A stretch of 64,000 bases of DNA from positions 5,036 through 69,035 of the forward strand of contig FJUW01000051.1 of the NCBI GenBank assembly GCA_900074885.1, in the 5' to 3' direction. Made by a program: the position numbers and the translations under genes. The notes beneath the pieces are model-generated. The model was not told the origin of the DNA. It ran no database searches and worked only from the letters and a program-made list of their open reading frames with translations. Below, one piece after another: positions 21,555 through 33,975 of the stretch (its first letter is position 1; each line of letters opens with the position of its first letter). The DNA comes from Rhynchosporium graminicola. Its lineage: Eukaryota; Ascomycota; Leotiomycetes; Helotiales; Ploettnerulaceae.

Positions 21555-22992
21555 ATCGGGAAGGCTCAGGTGGATAGCGAATATGTTTGTGCCGCTCGTG
21601 CGACTCAGCATTTTGGGAGAATTCTACATATAATATCAGGGCTTAATCGAATCGATTTATTTCTGCTATTCAGGAATCCTTTCAAACAATTCCGAAAATT
21701 TCCATGCTCAAAGGGGCAAAGATGGCACCCCACATCCACATCAAGGATTCAACAGTGACAATAGGTGAATGGTGTCAGGAGTGGATTACCGAGCTTCAAT
21801 AACTCGGATGAGAAACACTGTACGGCCACGGCTACATCTTTCAATGACCTGTTTTCTACACTTCATTCGCGACATATTGGAGGTATTCTTACCATCGTGT
21901 TTGAAGTGGTCGTCTTCTGGATATTCGGTCATTGTATCTTTCTCTCCTGGGCTTTTTGTCATTGATCTCCTCTACATTGTGAACCCAGCCAGAGCTCAAG
22001 ATGATATGCAAGAGGAACAACATGTCACAGAAATGAATCTCGTCTAATAGAGTAACCAGCAATCTACAGCAGCTACAAATTCCATAATGCTCGTCCCGCC
22101 CCTCCAAAAAAAAAAAGGTCTCAAAACCTACCTTTTTCGGGAAACAATCTCTCGCAGCCTGCTCTGTGGAGTCAACTTGCACCCGTTCTTGAAACTACAC
22201 CTCCTAGACCGCTTTGTTCACGCGCGTAAACTACATAATTCGCGATTTGCCTGGGATATTCACTGCGGACACGCGAAATAAATTGGACTACTTGCCGCTT
22301 ACGTGGAAGGGAACTGTTCAGTCTTGGAGGTATTGGAAAGAAGGAGTGCGCAAATGTCAGTTTAGAGCCGTGGAAGAGGGTTCTGGAGAGAAAAGAGTGG
22401 TCAACAGAGATAAATTAGGGTCAAGGAAAAGATGAGGGAAGAGTGTGTGGAGCTGATATTTGTTTTTTCGCCCTTGATCTCGTGTTAGTTCCTTCTTTTT
22501 TGATTCTGTCACTTAACCGGGAATGCTTTACCGACATTTGATTTAGACAGCTGCGGTGACGTTGATGGTGCAGATGAAGCCGATGTTGGAAATCGATGTT
22601 TGGAAATCATTTAGGTGGGTTCTTAGTCGGGGCTTCTTTGGGAGCTTTGGATGATAGGTGGCTGGAGTAGGTACGGCTGTGGGTATACTGTATTGTGTCG
22701 TAGTTGACCAAGAAGTCTGTTTGTTTATTGCACCCGAAATCTCGCTAAACAAGCGAATTGCTGATCTGGATTGAGACAGTACATTCCTCGTTCAGACACT
22801 CATCTGCGCAGGGAGAATCATAACCGCGATCTCACCCCCATGAATTTCTCTTCGGAATGCTCTTCATTCTTCGCTTTCATATCGTTCGGGTTTCTTGTTA
22901 TTGTTTCTCTCGTCCAATTTAGCAGGTCTGCCTCTCCAGACCCAACGATTTCCGCGCTCACGACACGCACACAGTACCAGTATATCGACGTC
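21555..22992. other. Intergenic DNA, no gene recognised
   Basis: Contains short frames with no recognised content and a 12-base A run near 22107. The last 200 bp presumably hold the promoter of the Ser/Thr-rich gene. Confidence 0.5.
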
Positions 22993-24001
22993 ATGAAGCT
23001 CACCATCGTTATACATTGCCTACTAGGCATCGCAAATCTGACTTTCGCACAAGTAGGTGAACCCAGCTGTTTAGAATCCTCCCCCGATTCCCATCGCTCT
23101 TAATAATCTCTTGACTGACCAATTCATCTACCTACAGGAATCCGACCTCCCAGGGCTGCTATCAGAGATGATGAGTTCCTCTTCGACACTCGTAGAAGTC
23201 ACATCAACACTCGCCACCTCAACTTTCATCAGCACCACTGCTGTAAACGATCCTGCTCCACTTCCAACCAAGGAACCAGCGCCAGCGCCAGAGCTCGAGC
23301 CATCATCGGCACCAGAAGAAGTCATAATCTCGATCTATTCTGTACATAACCCAGATCAGGTTACCTCCAAGTTTTCAGAGCCCGAAACAAGCCAAGCTCC
23401 AATTCCAGAGACTCGCATCTCGATGATCTCTGGTTATTCTCCGGACCAAATCAGCTCCTATACGCCAGCTCCCGCGTCAACTCAAAACCCGTTTCCGGAA
23501 ACTCAGATATCGACGATTTCCGGAGCTGCCAAATCTCAACCCCCACAAAGTACTGTTGAACCATCGACTGCGAGCACTGCTTCGGTCTTGAGTTTGACAG
23601 CTAGTTCAGAAAGTATGTGTCTTTGTCCCTCAGCAATTTTCACTTCGACATCGACATCGTTCATCGTTTCGGATAAGACATGCCAAACGACTATAACAAG
23701 CACGGCGACAGCACCTCCCAATATCATCACGCACACATCTACCCTCATACAACCCACCACTTCAATCCTCACCATAAACGCTGCAGCGATTTGCCCAACG
23801 AGTATACGCGACTCGTCAACCAAATCAGCAGTAGTGGTAAATGTGACAAAGACAATCACATCTACGGCCACCATCACGAAGGTCAGGACTGTAGTTACGA
23901 GAATCAGAACGACGTTGGTAGTGGAGGTCACGAGGACGAAAATTGAGGTTGTGTGGAGGACGGAAACGGCTACGAAGGTGGTTACAAAAACAAAACATTG
24001 A
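22993..24001 (+). CDS. Secreted Ser/Thr/Pro-rich protein, function unknown
   Basis: Exons 22993-23052 and 23138-24001 give 307 residues. The 85-bp intron (gtaggt...ctacag, branch ctgac) falls exactly after a 20-residue signal peptide, MKLTIVIHCLLGIANLTFAQ, a common arrangement in fungal secreted proteins. The mature part is rich in Ser, Thr, Pro and Glu. It has two to three related blocks of about 40 residues (IPETRISMISGYSPDQISS versus FPETQISTISG). The C-terminal 90 residues are Thr/Val/Lys-rich with beta-strand-like alternation (TVVTRIRTTLVVEVTRTKIE). No catalytic domain or GPI signal is seen. Likely a heavily O-glycosylated wall or extracellular protein; not recognised beyond that. Confidence 0.7.
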
Positions 24002-24240
24002 GTGGGTAAACAGAGGAAGAAAAGGAGTAGGAGAGAGCCTTGGAATCTTTTGGCTTTTGCGAGTTTGACTGACGAGCTTGTAGCCATGAGGTGAAGTTGG
24101 AGCTCTCTGATTTTTCTAGGATGCGTTCGTGCAAGTTGCTTGGAGTAGATGGTGTACTTCCATCTGGGGTTTCAGTTTTCAAATCCATTTCAAACCTTTC
24201 ACCCATCTTCGCAAGCGCACAACGTGTTTCCCAAGTAGCC

Positions 24241-25779
24241 TTACGAGGCGTTGTACATCAAACCTCGACCAAGTAGTGTGGATGACTTCGAGAGAGCCAG
24301 ATTTCCTAGTATATTTTCTACCTCGTCTGCTCTCATTGTCCTTGGCTCGAGACGGACCATCAACTTTGTGTCCATTTCTTCAACAACATGATACTCTACG
24401 GCCTGCCGAAGACCAAAATTTCTCGCAGCGAATGGGGTATGAACGATGTTTTTAGCTAAAATTCCCGTTTTGAGTGACTTGAGTGTGCTTAGCGGCGTCC
24501 AGCACAAAATCGAGCTTCTCGATAACTTCTTTAAGCTCGGAAAGTGCAGGCGTCATGGTCGTGATACACGTAGGTGCTTTGACTCTCTGACCTGAATGGT
24601 CTATAATGACTTTGATAAGATCTTCGTTCTTCGAATGCTCGACTAAGAATTCTGCCGTACGACCATCTAAGTCCGTCGCCATCTGATCAGCTCCATATTT
24701 CAAGAGATAGATGGCCACGGTTACACTTCCGAGTTTGACTGCCGCTTAAAGTAAGTCGTCCAGATTCATTCGATCCTTATGGATCGTTGCGTCCTCTTCT
24801 ATGAGCTTGATAGCCACCTTCTGGTTCCGGTTCCTGTACTGATTCCTTTACGCAATGAAGAGAGGTATGGATCCAAAGATATCGAAAGTATCAGCTTTGG
24901 CCTTACAGTCAAGTAGGAGCCTGGTTGCTTGAATGTTCCCATGGATTGCCACATAGTTTAAGGGTGACTGGCCACTCCTATCGGGCTTATCAGGGTCCAT
25001 CTTACCGTCCGAAAAAGGTAGTCTCAAGATCTCCATTTGAGCATTGTTGATTTAATCTCTGTAGTTGACGGAAAGGATACAATGCAGAGCAGTACGCCCT
25101 GTATGTGGCTCCCTGATATCCAAGCGCAACGGGTCTGTCCAAATAAATTGGGCGATTGTTTCGAAATGTCTTGTTGTGGCTAAATACCACACGGGGAGGT
25201 ACACTGGACCAAGCTTGACTGCTCCTTCACAATAATGTTTTTTTCGACAGGTGAGCATGCCCATACTGCAAAGCGATCGTAGCGGGGAGCCCGGTTTAGC
25301 TTATCTTTTGCACTTGGGTCGACTCCTTTTTCGAGAAGCCTCTTGATAGCTCCAGTTCTTCCATAGCGACTTCCACCTGCAGAGGTCGCATATCCACGCT
25401 ATCTTGGGATTCAACTGACACTCCCTTGGAGACAAACCTATCGATGGCCATCGTATGGCCAGCTTCTAGAATGTCCTCTACAATCCGCTCGCTTTTCTCG
25501 ATATCAATTTTGCTGTGATATCTTTCCTCTCAAGATTGCCACCTTGATTAGGACCCCGACTCATTCGATTTTTGCAAGACGGAGGATTGCTTCGAATAGT
25601 GGTATTCTACCCTTTTGGGTTTCCTCATTGACAGCGGCACCAAGCTTCAGGAACTCCTGAACTCTTTTGACACTTCCTCTCCTGCAGGCGTACATAAGAC
25701 GCGTCTGATGGTGTGTAAGCTTCAAAACGTCGATATCAGCTCTATCATAGCCGAGATCTGGTGCTCGAGGCCAAACCAC
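24241..25779 (-). pseudogene. Decayed ankyrin-repeat gene
   Basis: Ankyrin-type segments occur on the minus strand in order: QTRLMYACRRGSVKRVQEFL (25561-25779), KGVDPSAKDKLNRAPRYD (about 25270-25330), ALHCILSVNYRD (to 25055), QSPLNYVAIHGNIQATRLLL with FGSIPLFIA (24851-25036) and VAIYLLKYGADQ with DLDGRTAEFL (from about 24720 down). From 25264 to 24452 the sequence stays in one frame and is broken by three in-frame TAA codons at 25052-25054, 24848-24850 and 24746-24748. The outer segments are in other frames, so frameshifts also occurred. No open frame covers the locus. Normal composition otherwise. Function of the ancestral gene unknown. Confidence 0.75.
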
Positions 25780-26824
25780 TTATCTTTGTATCGTGTATTT
25801 CCGGTCCACGCTGCTTGAATGTATGCCTTTACTCGGGGTTCAATCCTTCATGTAGGCTACTGCTTTGTGAAAAACATCCTTCAAATTCTTGGCTATAACG
25901 AACGTCCTTTGTATCTGGAAGAACATCCGCAAAAAAACAAAAATCACATTGTTAAAAGAGTGACGAGGTATGATGTGCGTTTTTTCAGAACTCCGTTGAG
26001 ACCAGGGAGGTAGGCAGCGTCTTCACTTTGTCTATATAAGCGATAGCTAAATACTACCTTCTATTATAACTGACATTATAGTGATTATAATATCAAGTAC
26101 TTAATTAAAGGCCCAAATCGAGCTCTATAACGTGATCGGTCTATTTTAGATAAACGTGATACTCCTTGAGTTACGCTCTAAGAGAACTCGCTTTGGAAGC
26201 TTTTAGTTGATAGGCATTTCTATAGGGCTATATTTTCAGTAATCAGCTTTCTGAAAGAAGCCGAACATACGAGCTTGATCGAGTAATATCTACAAGCCGA
26301 GACTGCTTTCTGATGAAGTCAATTTTTGGGTGGGGGGTTACTTGAGGGGCCGAAATAATGCTGGCCTTTTTTGTCACCAGAGAGTAACCAAGCCTAACCG
26401 AGACTATGTGGCTTGGCTGGGCTGGAACAAGTAGGCCAACTTAATGGAGATCGAGGCCATGTGATTCATGTTTATATCACAACCGAGAAAATTCAGTAGA
26501 GGTGCTAAAGGTCGACCATAAATCGTACATATTATTATATACGCCTCAGACTTTTGTCCTCTTGTAGGCGCGCACTATTAGATACACCTCCATCGCCAGC
26601 CCGCCTGCCTGCGTAAAGCTGTTTCAGCACCTGCAATACCATTTTCTTCAACGCCATGTACGCCGTATTCTTCTACACCTTGTGGGAGCCCTGGGCCTAC
26701 ACACTTTGGGTGACTATTCCCATTTCTATCTTGATCCCAGAGCCTCACAGTCGATTCCGTGCAGATCGAAATGGAACCAGATTTACTTTTGCATAAAAAA
26801 AAAGAACCCCTTTTGTTTGGGGGC
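25780..26824. other. Intergenic DNA, no gene recognised
   Basis: Includes a short AT-rich tract at about 26030-26110. Frames at 26578-26906 overlap the cet1 3' end and look like shadows. 3' flank of cet1. Confidence 0.5.
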
Positions 26825-29315
26825 TCATGCAGGCGGCGTATTTCTCGCCAAGACACGCATGTTATCCAGAAAGCCCTCCACGAGACTTATATACTCATTC
26901 TGCTGACCACTCGCCGCTTTCGAGCCTTGATCTCTCACCGCCGCAGTCAACAATTCGATTTCTAGCTCATGTTCTTTGGTGTTTTGCACCACACCCTGTG
27001 GATCAGTCAGCATACCATCCATGATTCCCTTTTCGAAAAAGAAGATAAGAAGGGATAGGAGAGGGACGAGCCTACATTAACAGTCGTCTGCTGCGATACC
27101 TGCGTAAGGTCGATTTGGTACATCGATTGCGTGTAAGATAGGCGATCTTTGTTACGATCAACACCCGATTTCTCGCCAAGTTCTGAAACGTCGCCGTCGA
27201 AGCGCATTTCAAAGTTGATACTAATTCTACAGTCTAATGGCGTAAGCGGACTATAAATATCGAGATCGATGATCCGCGCTTTAATGATCTTCGCCAACGG
27301 CTCCCCGCTCTTTGAATCATGCGTGACGCGGACTTTAACGCCATGTCGAGGATTCAGTTGTTCGCGAAGCGCTGGCGGGATGATATCGTGTTGTGAGGAG
27401 GGGAGAGTGTAGAAACTATCAACTTCCCGGGAATGTTTGTATTTGATCTCGACTCGGTTCTTGGCGATTGCATCCGGGTTTTGCGCGTGTGCGTTGCGGA
27501 CTTGGGTGTTGAGGAAGTCGTTTAAGAAACGATGCTGCGCCTGAGATAAATTAGCAGTTGTTAATCTCGTTGAAAGTTGTAGATTCATACCTCCGTCATA
27601 GAACTCTTGAACCCAACACGCGCATTGTCCAGCAGAACACATTCCGTCTTGACTGGTAACTGATAGCGTTCATGAGTATCCTTGTCAATGATGTGACCCA
27701 TTTTAGCTTCAATCTCAATTTCCACACCCCTACTAGCCAGCTCTCCTAGATCACCTCTAGATACGACATTCAGGAAGAGGAAGTCTGCGACGATTTTCGT
27801 TATCTGTTGCACGGGCTTTGTGCCAGTGATACTTTCCTCCCAGCTTCCTAACAGAGCCCTAGGATGAACCTTGCCATCAATTGTGGGAGGTATTCGGCCG
27901 ACTGGTGTTGGTCCATTGGTTTCTGCTTTTAATGGTGTATGAACTGGCTGGACTGCTAAAGGTTGTCTTGGTCCATTCGTCCTGGGTGAATTTTGAATTC
28001 GAGCACCTTTTTCCCGGATACTACGGGCCCAGATTGGTGGTTCGGTATATCTTATACGTTTCTTTGCGGGCTGTTGTGGAGATGCGGAAGGTAGACGGTG
28101 GTTTCCATTTTCTTGAGGTTTGCTGTCTGTAGGCTCTATACGACGAGGCTCAATTGAGACTTCACGATCATCCATCTTCCTCTTTCCCGAATTGTAGTCT
28201 CTTTCCGGTTGCGGTGTCGTAATTTTCTCGGGGATTTGGCTCGGTGGTTGTATTGGTGATTGGGCTGGTGGTTGGCTATGTAGACGAGTCTTCGGACTCA
28301 CGCTAACACTCCTCTCCCTCTCGCTTTGTGATCTCCTTTGTTGCTGTTCACTAATCGAAGTCCTTTGAGAGTCGTAGCCGCTTGGCGTACTTGGTTGTCT
28401 TTGTATCGAGGGAGCGACAGGGGGTTTCGGTGAAGTATTCGGGTATTGTGAGAAAGGACTAGGAGGTATGCCTCGTTGTGAATATGGACTCGAGGGTTGA
28501 GGATAGGCTCCAGAAGATTGTCTTTGTATAGGAGGGCCGAGGGGCGTTCCAGGTTGAGATTGGTGGGATGCCTGGCGGTGATGCTGAATTTGAGAGGGCG
28601 GATATTGGTTCGCGGAGACTGGACTGTCTTGCTGGAATTGACCGAATTGATGGTGATGCTGGCTAGTTGCAGATGTAGGCGTCGATGAGTGAGACGACAC
28701 GGATCTCTGATGTTGGTTCGGAGGTTGTTGTGATTGCTGCTGGTGATGCTGTTGAAGATATGGATGTGGAGCACCTGGTAGACCGACTGGAGGAGTCTGC
28801 GGGGCAGGTGAGGGTTGTGTGAATGAGGTTTGGTGGTGAAGCAGTGGAGATTGCCCCGGGTGGGGGTAACTTTCTCTTTGTTGGAGGTGAGGTGGAAAGG
28901 GATGATGTTGAGCAGGGCTTTGAGGAGTCTGGTGAGACTGAGGGAAAGGATATTGGTTGATAGAAGATGACGGTGTATGTTGATATGGAGATTGAGCAGA
29001 GAAGGACCGCGCAGGAGATCGCAAGTCATTATGAGATGGGGTTTGGATGGGCGGTGGTTGAGGAGGGCGACCTTGATAGCTCTGTTGATATTGTGTCGGA
29101 GAAGCATACGATATTGAACCTGATCCACCACCGGCACTGGGGGGTGCGCCATAGTCCTGTGATGGATGTTTGCCCGGCGAGGCTTGCGGAGGGTGACTGT
29201 AATCTCGAAAGCTCTGCTGCGGATGCGCTTGAATTGGCGTCACAGGCGTAGGAGCAGCTTGCTTCGACGTGTTGGTGTCGCCTCCATCTGTGTTGATGAT
29301 TGAACGAAGATCCAT
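26825..29315 (-). CDS. cet1: mRNA-capping enzyme beta subunit (polynucleotide 5'-triphosphatase)
   Basis: Three exons on the minus strand: 29315-27591, 27540-27076 and 26995-26825, giving 786 residues. Introns of 50 bp (branch tgctaat) and 80 bp (branch gctgac) rejoin SSMTE to AQHRFLN and QQTTVN to GVVQNTKEHELE in phase. The N-terminal ~450 residues are Pro/Gln/Ser-rich and low complexity. The C-terminal catalytic part is a triphosphate-tunnel metalloenzyme: the metal-binding strand EIEIEAKMG (Glu 532, 534, 536) and the second one in RISINFEMRFDGD. The family removes the gamma phosphate from nascent mRNA 5' ends as the first capping step in the nucleus. Divergent from rpn2, sharing a 1184-bp upstream region. 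Confidence 0.93.
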
Positions 29316-29692
29316 GTTTGCGATTATGGCCCCCAGGTACGGACCAGACGTGAACTGAACTGACCACAGCCAACCAAGCGCGCCCGGCCGCCTCCTGACC
29401 AGATTATAGGGGACTCGAGGTATTCGTCGGAACGGCGCTCATCTGGCAATGATCGTGATGCGGTACAGTATGCGTGACGGCGCTCGACTGATGGTATCTT
29501 GGTGCGGGCGCAAAGCGCAAACGGCGGGTTGAGACAAGGAACTGGACACACTTCGCGAAGTCCAAATGGCGGGGATTGCAGGAACTCGTATTCATGGAAG
29601 GAGGGAATCGTCGCAGATTTCGTTCGTTGAGAGCAGGTTCACAATTGGCAATGGCTAGGTATACATCTATGTCGGCGACGTTGATGGTGGCG

Positions 29693-29723
29693 GCAGAGGA
29701 GAGGAGAGGAGAGGAGAGGAGAG
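29693..29723. repeat. AGGAG microsatellite
   Basis: About six 5-bp units of aggag/gagga, in the cet1-rpn2 intergenic region. Confidence 0.8.
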
Positions 29724-30013
29724 GCGAGCGTGGAGGGTGAGGGTCAATGTCGAGTGAGGTTCATATTGAAGTTGGAGTTCATAGCAGCCAGCCACAGCCA
29801 GCACCTGCACCAGCACCTGCACCACCAGCTTATATGTACTTACTTATACAATACCTCCCGAGCCTCCCATGCACTTTGTCTTGGCACTAACGCTCACCAT
29901 AGCAGGAACCACCGTCACCATCAAACGAGCACCTAAACATACTTTTATGGCATCTCCTTTCGCCAGAAGTCTGTTGCCAACACCGGGTATGCATTGAATT
30001 AATTGTTACCTAG

Positions 30014-30035
30014 GTACCTACCTACCTACCTACCT
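30014..30035. repeat. TACC microsatellite
   Basis: About five tacc units in the rpn2 upstream region, preceded by cctaggtacc. Confidence 0.8.
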
Positions 30036-30499
30036 GAAGTGCGGGATCGAGCTTAGGTAGTAGCACGTGAGCATGCACCAGATACTTGTATATGTGAGTG
30101 AGCGCTACAGATTGAAGTGGTTGTATGGACCATTTCCTCGTGCGCCAATCGTCAATCAATTGATATAAGTATCAAGCTTCATTCCCTATTCGATGATTGA
30201 AATCCAACTAAAACAAAATAATCCTGAGTTCAGGGCTTATCATCGGCGAAGTCGGGAGAGGGCCTGAGGCTCTCATTGCTTTAGCTTAGCAGGCGACGTG
30301 ACGAACTCAAGCTGTGCCTGGCTGATGTGGATCCAGCTTGTGATATCAACACGGAACTGGAAGCTCCATCCATTCCATCCATCGATTTCAACCTCTAAAC
30401 AAAGCAACGCATCACCACCACAACCTGAAAGTCCGAATACTCCGGCAAAAGAACCCCCCCTCCTCCGTCGAACCTCCTTCTAATAAATCAACTATCACC

Positions 30500-33400
30500 A
30501 TGCCTGGCTTGACTTCAGCATCTGGAGTCTTGGGCTTCTTGTCCGATGAGGAGCCCGAGCTCAAGGTTTTTGCGCTGCAGACTCTGAATGATGATATCGA
30601 TACGCTTTGGACAGAGGTAGCAGGATCAATCGGTCAGATGTAAGTACTCCAAGCGGGGAAGGAGTTTTGCAATGCGTTTGCTGGAAGTAAGTGTTCTGAT
30701 TCGCCTCTGCAGTGAGGCTCTCTACGAAGATGAGTCCTTCCCCGAACGACAGCTGGCATCTTTGGTCCTAGCAAAGGTCTACTATCATCTGCAATTCTAC
30801 AATGAGAGCATGACCTACGCTCTTGGTGCGGGTGATCTCTTCAAGCTGGATAACCAGGGCGAGTTCGAGGAGGAGATCATCTCGAGATGTGTAGAGACCT
30901 ACATCAGCATAACCGCCGCGAAGCACTCTGCTCCTCAAGCATCTGCGAAGTCTGCATCTCTACCAACCCTGGCAACTTCGTTTGCAGTTGGTGGAAACGA
31001 TCCCTCTGCTGCTGGTCTTTCATCACCGACGACTCCATTTTCGCAAGCGACTCTACCTTCGAAATCTCTTCTTTCTCGAGCCCCTACGGAAAACCTAGAG
31101 CCATCAGGGATTGACGGGGCTGATTTCGTCCCAGATCGTCAAACACAAGCTGCGCTACAAAAGGTCATTGAGAGACTATTTGAGAGCTGTATGCGCGATG
31201 GGAGGTACAGACAAGTCGTCGGAATTGCTGTGGAAGCTCAGAACTTGGAGGTTTTGGGCAGAGTCATCAAACGCGCAAGCGACGATGAGAAGAAGTCGAG
31301 AGGAAAGCAAGCGGAAGGTGTCCCAGGGCCGACAGAGGAACTGATGGAATATGTCCTAGACATCTGCATGGGCGTTGTGCAGGAGCGAAGCTTGCGAACG
31401 GAAATCTTGAAGTTGATCCTGGACCTTCTGAGCGACATTCCAACACCCGACTACTTCTCCATCGCCAAATGTGCTGTCTATTTGGATCAAGATGAGGAGG
31501 TGTCCGCGATGCTGAAGAAGTTGGTTGTAAGCTTTCCCGCGTCGACAACCCAGCACTAGCTAACATTAACAGGCACTCGATGACCAAACTTCCACAGTTG
31601 TCGCATACCAAATTGCTTTTGACTTGTATGACAATGGAACACAAGAATTCCTTGCCAAGGTCATAAAGACGCTCCCTGAACAGCCAGCTCCGGAAAGTGA
31701 AATCAAAGAGCCTACCGAATCCGACCAACTTCTGGGTGAATTGAACGATCGCGCAGGCGCACCAGCTCCAGACTCTCTGAACGTTTCTGTTAAAGAATAC
31801 GAGACATTCGATCGGATCCGCAAGATTCTGGATGGCAGCGAAACCATCCGACTGAACCTCGAATTCCTATACCGGAACAATCACACCGATCTGAGCATTC
31901 TCAACAAGGTCAGAGACAGCTTGGAAGGCCGCAACTCGATTTTCCATACAGCAGTAACTTTCTGCAACGCCTTCATGAACCAAGGCACAACCAACGACAA
32001 ATTTTTCCGTGATAACCTGGAGTGGCTAGGAAAGGCAGTTAACTGGTCGAAGTTCTCGGCCACAGCAGCATTGGGTGTCATCCACCGTGGAAACCTCACT
32101 CAATGTCGAAAACTGCTCGAGCCATACCTCCCACGTCCCAACGCTATTGGAGGCTCGATATTTAGTCAGGGTGGTGCCCTCTACGCATATGGACTTATCT
32201 ATGCCAACCATGGTGCTGAGGCTCTCCCGTATTTGCAAAAACAGTTCACCGAGGCAACCGAAGAGGTCGTTCAACATGGTGGTGCTTTGGGCTTGGGTAT
32301 CGCAGGAATGGCTACTGGATCTGAAGAGATTTACGATAGTCTCAAGGACGTTCTTGACACTGACTCGGCACTTAATGGTGAGGCCGTTGGGCTTTCAATG
32401 GGTCTCATCATGTTGGGTACTGGTAACATCAACGCATTGGAGGTCATGATCACATATGCACACGATACTCAGCACGAGAAGATTGTCCGTGGTCTTGCTC
32501 TTGGAATGGCTCTCATCATGTACGGCCGACAAGAAGGTGCCGATGAACTGATAGAGGGTCTGTTGAACGACCCCGATCCAACTCTCCGTTACGGTGGTAT
32601 CATGACAGTTGCTATGGCATACTGCGGAACTGGTAGCAACAAGGCTGTACGAAAGTTACTTCACGTTGCCGTCAGTGACGTCAATGATGATGTGCGACGA
32701 ATCGCAGTCATGAGCTTGGGTTTCATCCTTTTCCGCAAGCCAGGCAGTGTTCCACGAATGGTCGAGCTCTTGTCGGAGTCTTACAACCCACATGTACGAT
32801 ATGGTGCTGCCATGGCCTTGGGTATCTCCTGCGCTGGAACAGGTCTTGCGGAGGCGATAGATCTTCTCGAGCCTATGGTCAAAGACCCAACAGACTTCGT
32901 CCGTCAAGGTGCTTTGATCTCACTTGCAATGATCATGGTGCAGCAGAACGAGGTCATGAACCCCAAGGTCGCCGAGATTCGGAAGACTTTAAAGAAGATT
33001 GTTGGGGATCGTCATGAGGATGCCATGACCAAATTCGGTTGTGCCTTGGCTCTGGGTATCATCGACGCCGGTGGACGTAACTGCACCATCGGACTACAGA
33101 CCCAGACCGGAAACCTCAATATGGCCGGCATTGTAGGCATGGCCGTCTTCACTCAATACTGGTATTGGTTCCCATTCACCCACTTTTTGTCTTTAAGTTT
33201 CACACCAACATCCATGATTGGTCTCAATGACAACCTCGACATGCCAGCTTTCGAGTTCCACAGCGCCACACGACCAAGCCTTTTCGACTACCCGCCTGAG
33301 CAAGAAGTCAAGACCGATGAGGCACCAACTCTCATTGCCACTGCTGTTCTCTCCACGACCGCTCAAGCAAAGAGACGTGCTCAGAAGAAGGAGCGCGCCC

Positions 33401-33975
33401 AACGTCGCGAAAGCATGGATATCGATCAAGCACCCACTACACCTAAGATCACCGCACCTGCAGGCGACAAGATGGATGTCGATGGCGAGACCAAGGACAA
33501 GGAGGACAAGTCTGAGGAGAAGAAGGACGATAGCGACAAGGACGCTTCACCAGCTGAGATCCTTAAGAAGAAGCTCGAGAAAGAGAAAGTCGGCTATGAA
33601 TTAAAGAACATGTCTCGAGTCCTCCCTGCTCAGCTCAAGTTCATCTCTTTCCCAGCTGGTCGTTACAAGCCTGTCAAGAAGCCAACCGGAGGCGTCATCC
33701 TGATGATTGACACTACCCCTGATGTGGAGATCGAGTTGATTGAAGAGAAACTCAAGAAAGCTACAATTGAGAAAGCTGCTGCGCCTACGACCCTTGAGGA
33801 CCTCAGGACGGAGAGTTTCAATTTAAGGCGACAAGCTGGTGAGGTTGGGGAGGCGAGTGGTGCCCAAGCCGCGGCGGGTGTATTGACGGCTGTGGACGAG
33901 GATGAGGAGGGGGCAGAGGAGGCGGAGGTACCTAATGAGTTCGAGTACTTCACTGATGCCGAGGAGGATTTGTAG
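30500..33975 (+). CDS. rpn2: 26S proteasome regulatory particle subunit Rpn2 (PSMD1)
   Basis: Exons 30500-30639, 30713-31526 and 31573-33975 give 1118 residues, slightly longer than yeast Rpn2. The start atcaccATG opens MPGLTSASGVLGFLSDEE. Introns of 73 and 46 bp keep phase (IGQI-EALYEDES and KKLV-ALDDQTS). The protein has an N-terminal helical region. A central toroid of proteasome/cyclosome repeats follows, seen as recurring GGALGLGIAG, GEAVGLSMGLIML, VRGLALGMALI and VRYGAAMALG blocks. Then come GMAVFTQYWYWFP, a Lys/Glu-rich insertion (about residues 880-960) and an acidic tail ending NEFEYFTDAEEDL, where the Rpn13-binding segment lies in other species. A base scaffold subunit of the 19S particle. 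Confidence 0.97.

Larger units (their letters stand above)
29316..30499. promoter_or_regulatory. Shared upstream region of cet1 and rpn2
   Basis: 1184 bp between two divergent start codons, with no coding sequence I can support. It holds two short tandem repeats: AGGAG-type units at about 29693-29723 and TACC units at about 30014-30035. A bidirectional promoter is inferred from layout only. No exact match to the yeast proteasome element GGTGGCAAA was seen. Confidence 0.5.

Noticed and set aside
21076..21611. Minus-strand frames of 119 and 155 codons
   Set aside because: Overlap exon 2 of the GH16 gene on the opposite strand.
23536..24087. 183-codon minus-strand frame
   Set aside because: Antisense of the Thr/Val-rich secreted protein; no start context or recognised domain.
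28298..29152. 284-codon frame on minus strand
   Set aside because: Alternate-frame shadow of the repetitive Pro/Gln-rich N-terminal part of cet1.
29316..30499. Yeast-type proteasome-associated control element upstream of rpn2
   Set aside because: No exact GGTGGCAAA found; a GGTGGCGGC near 29687 is not a convincing match.
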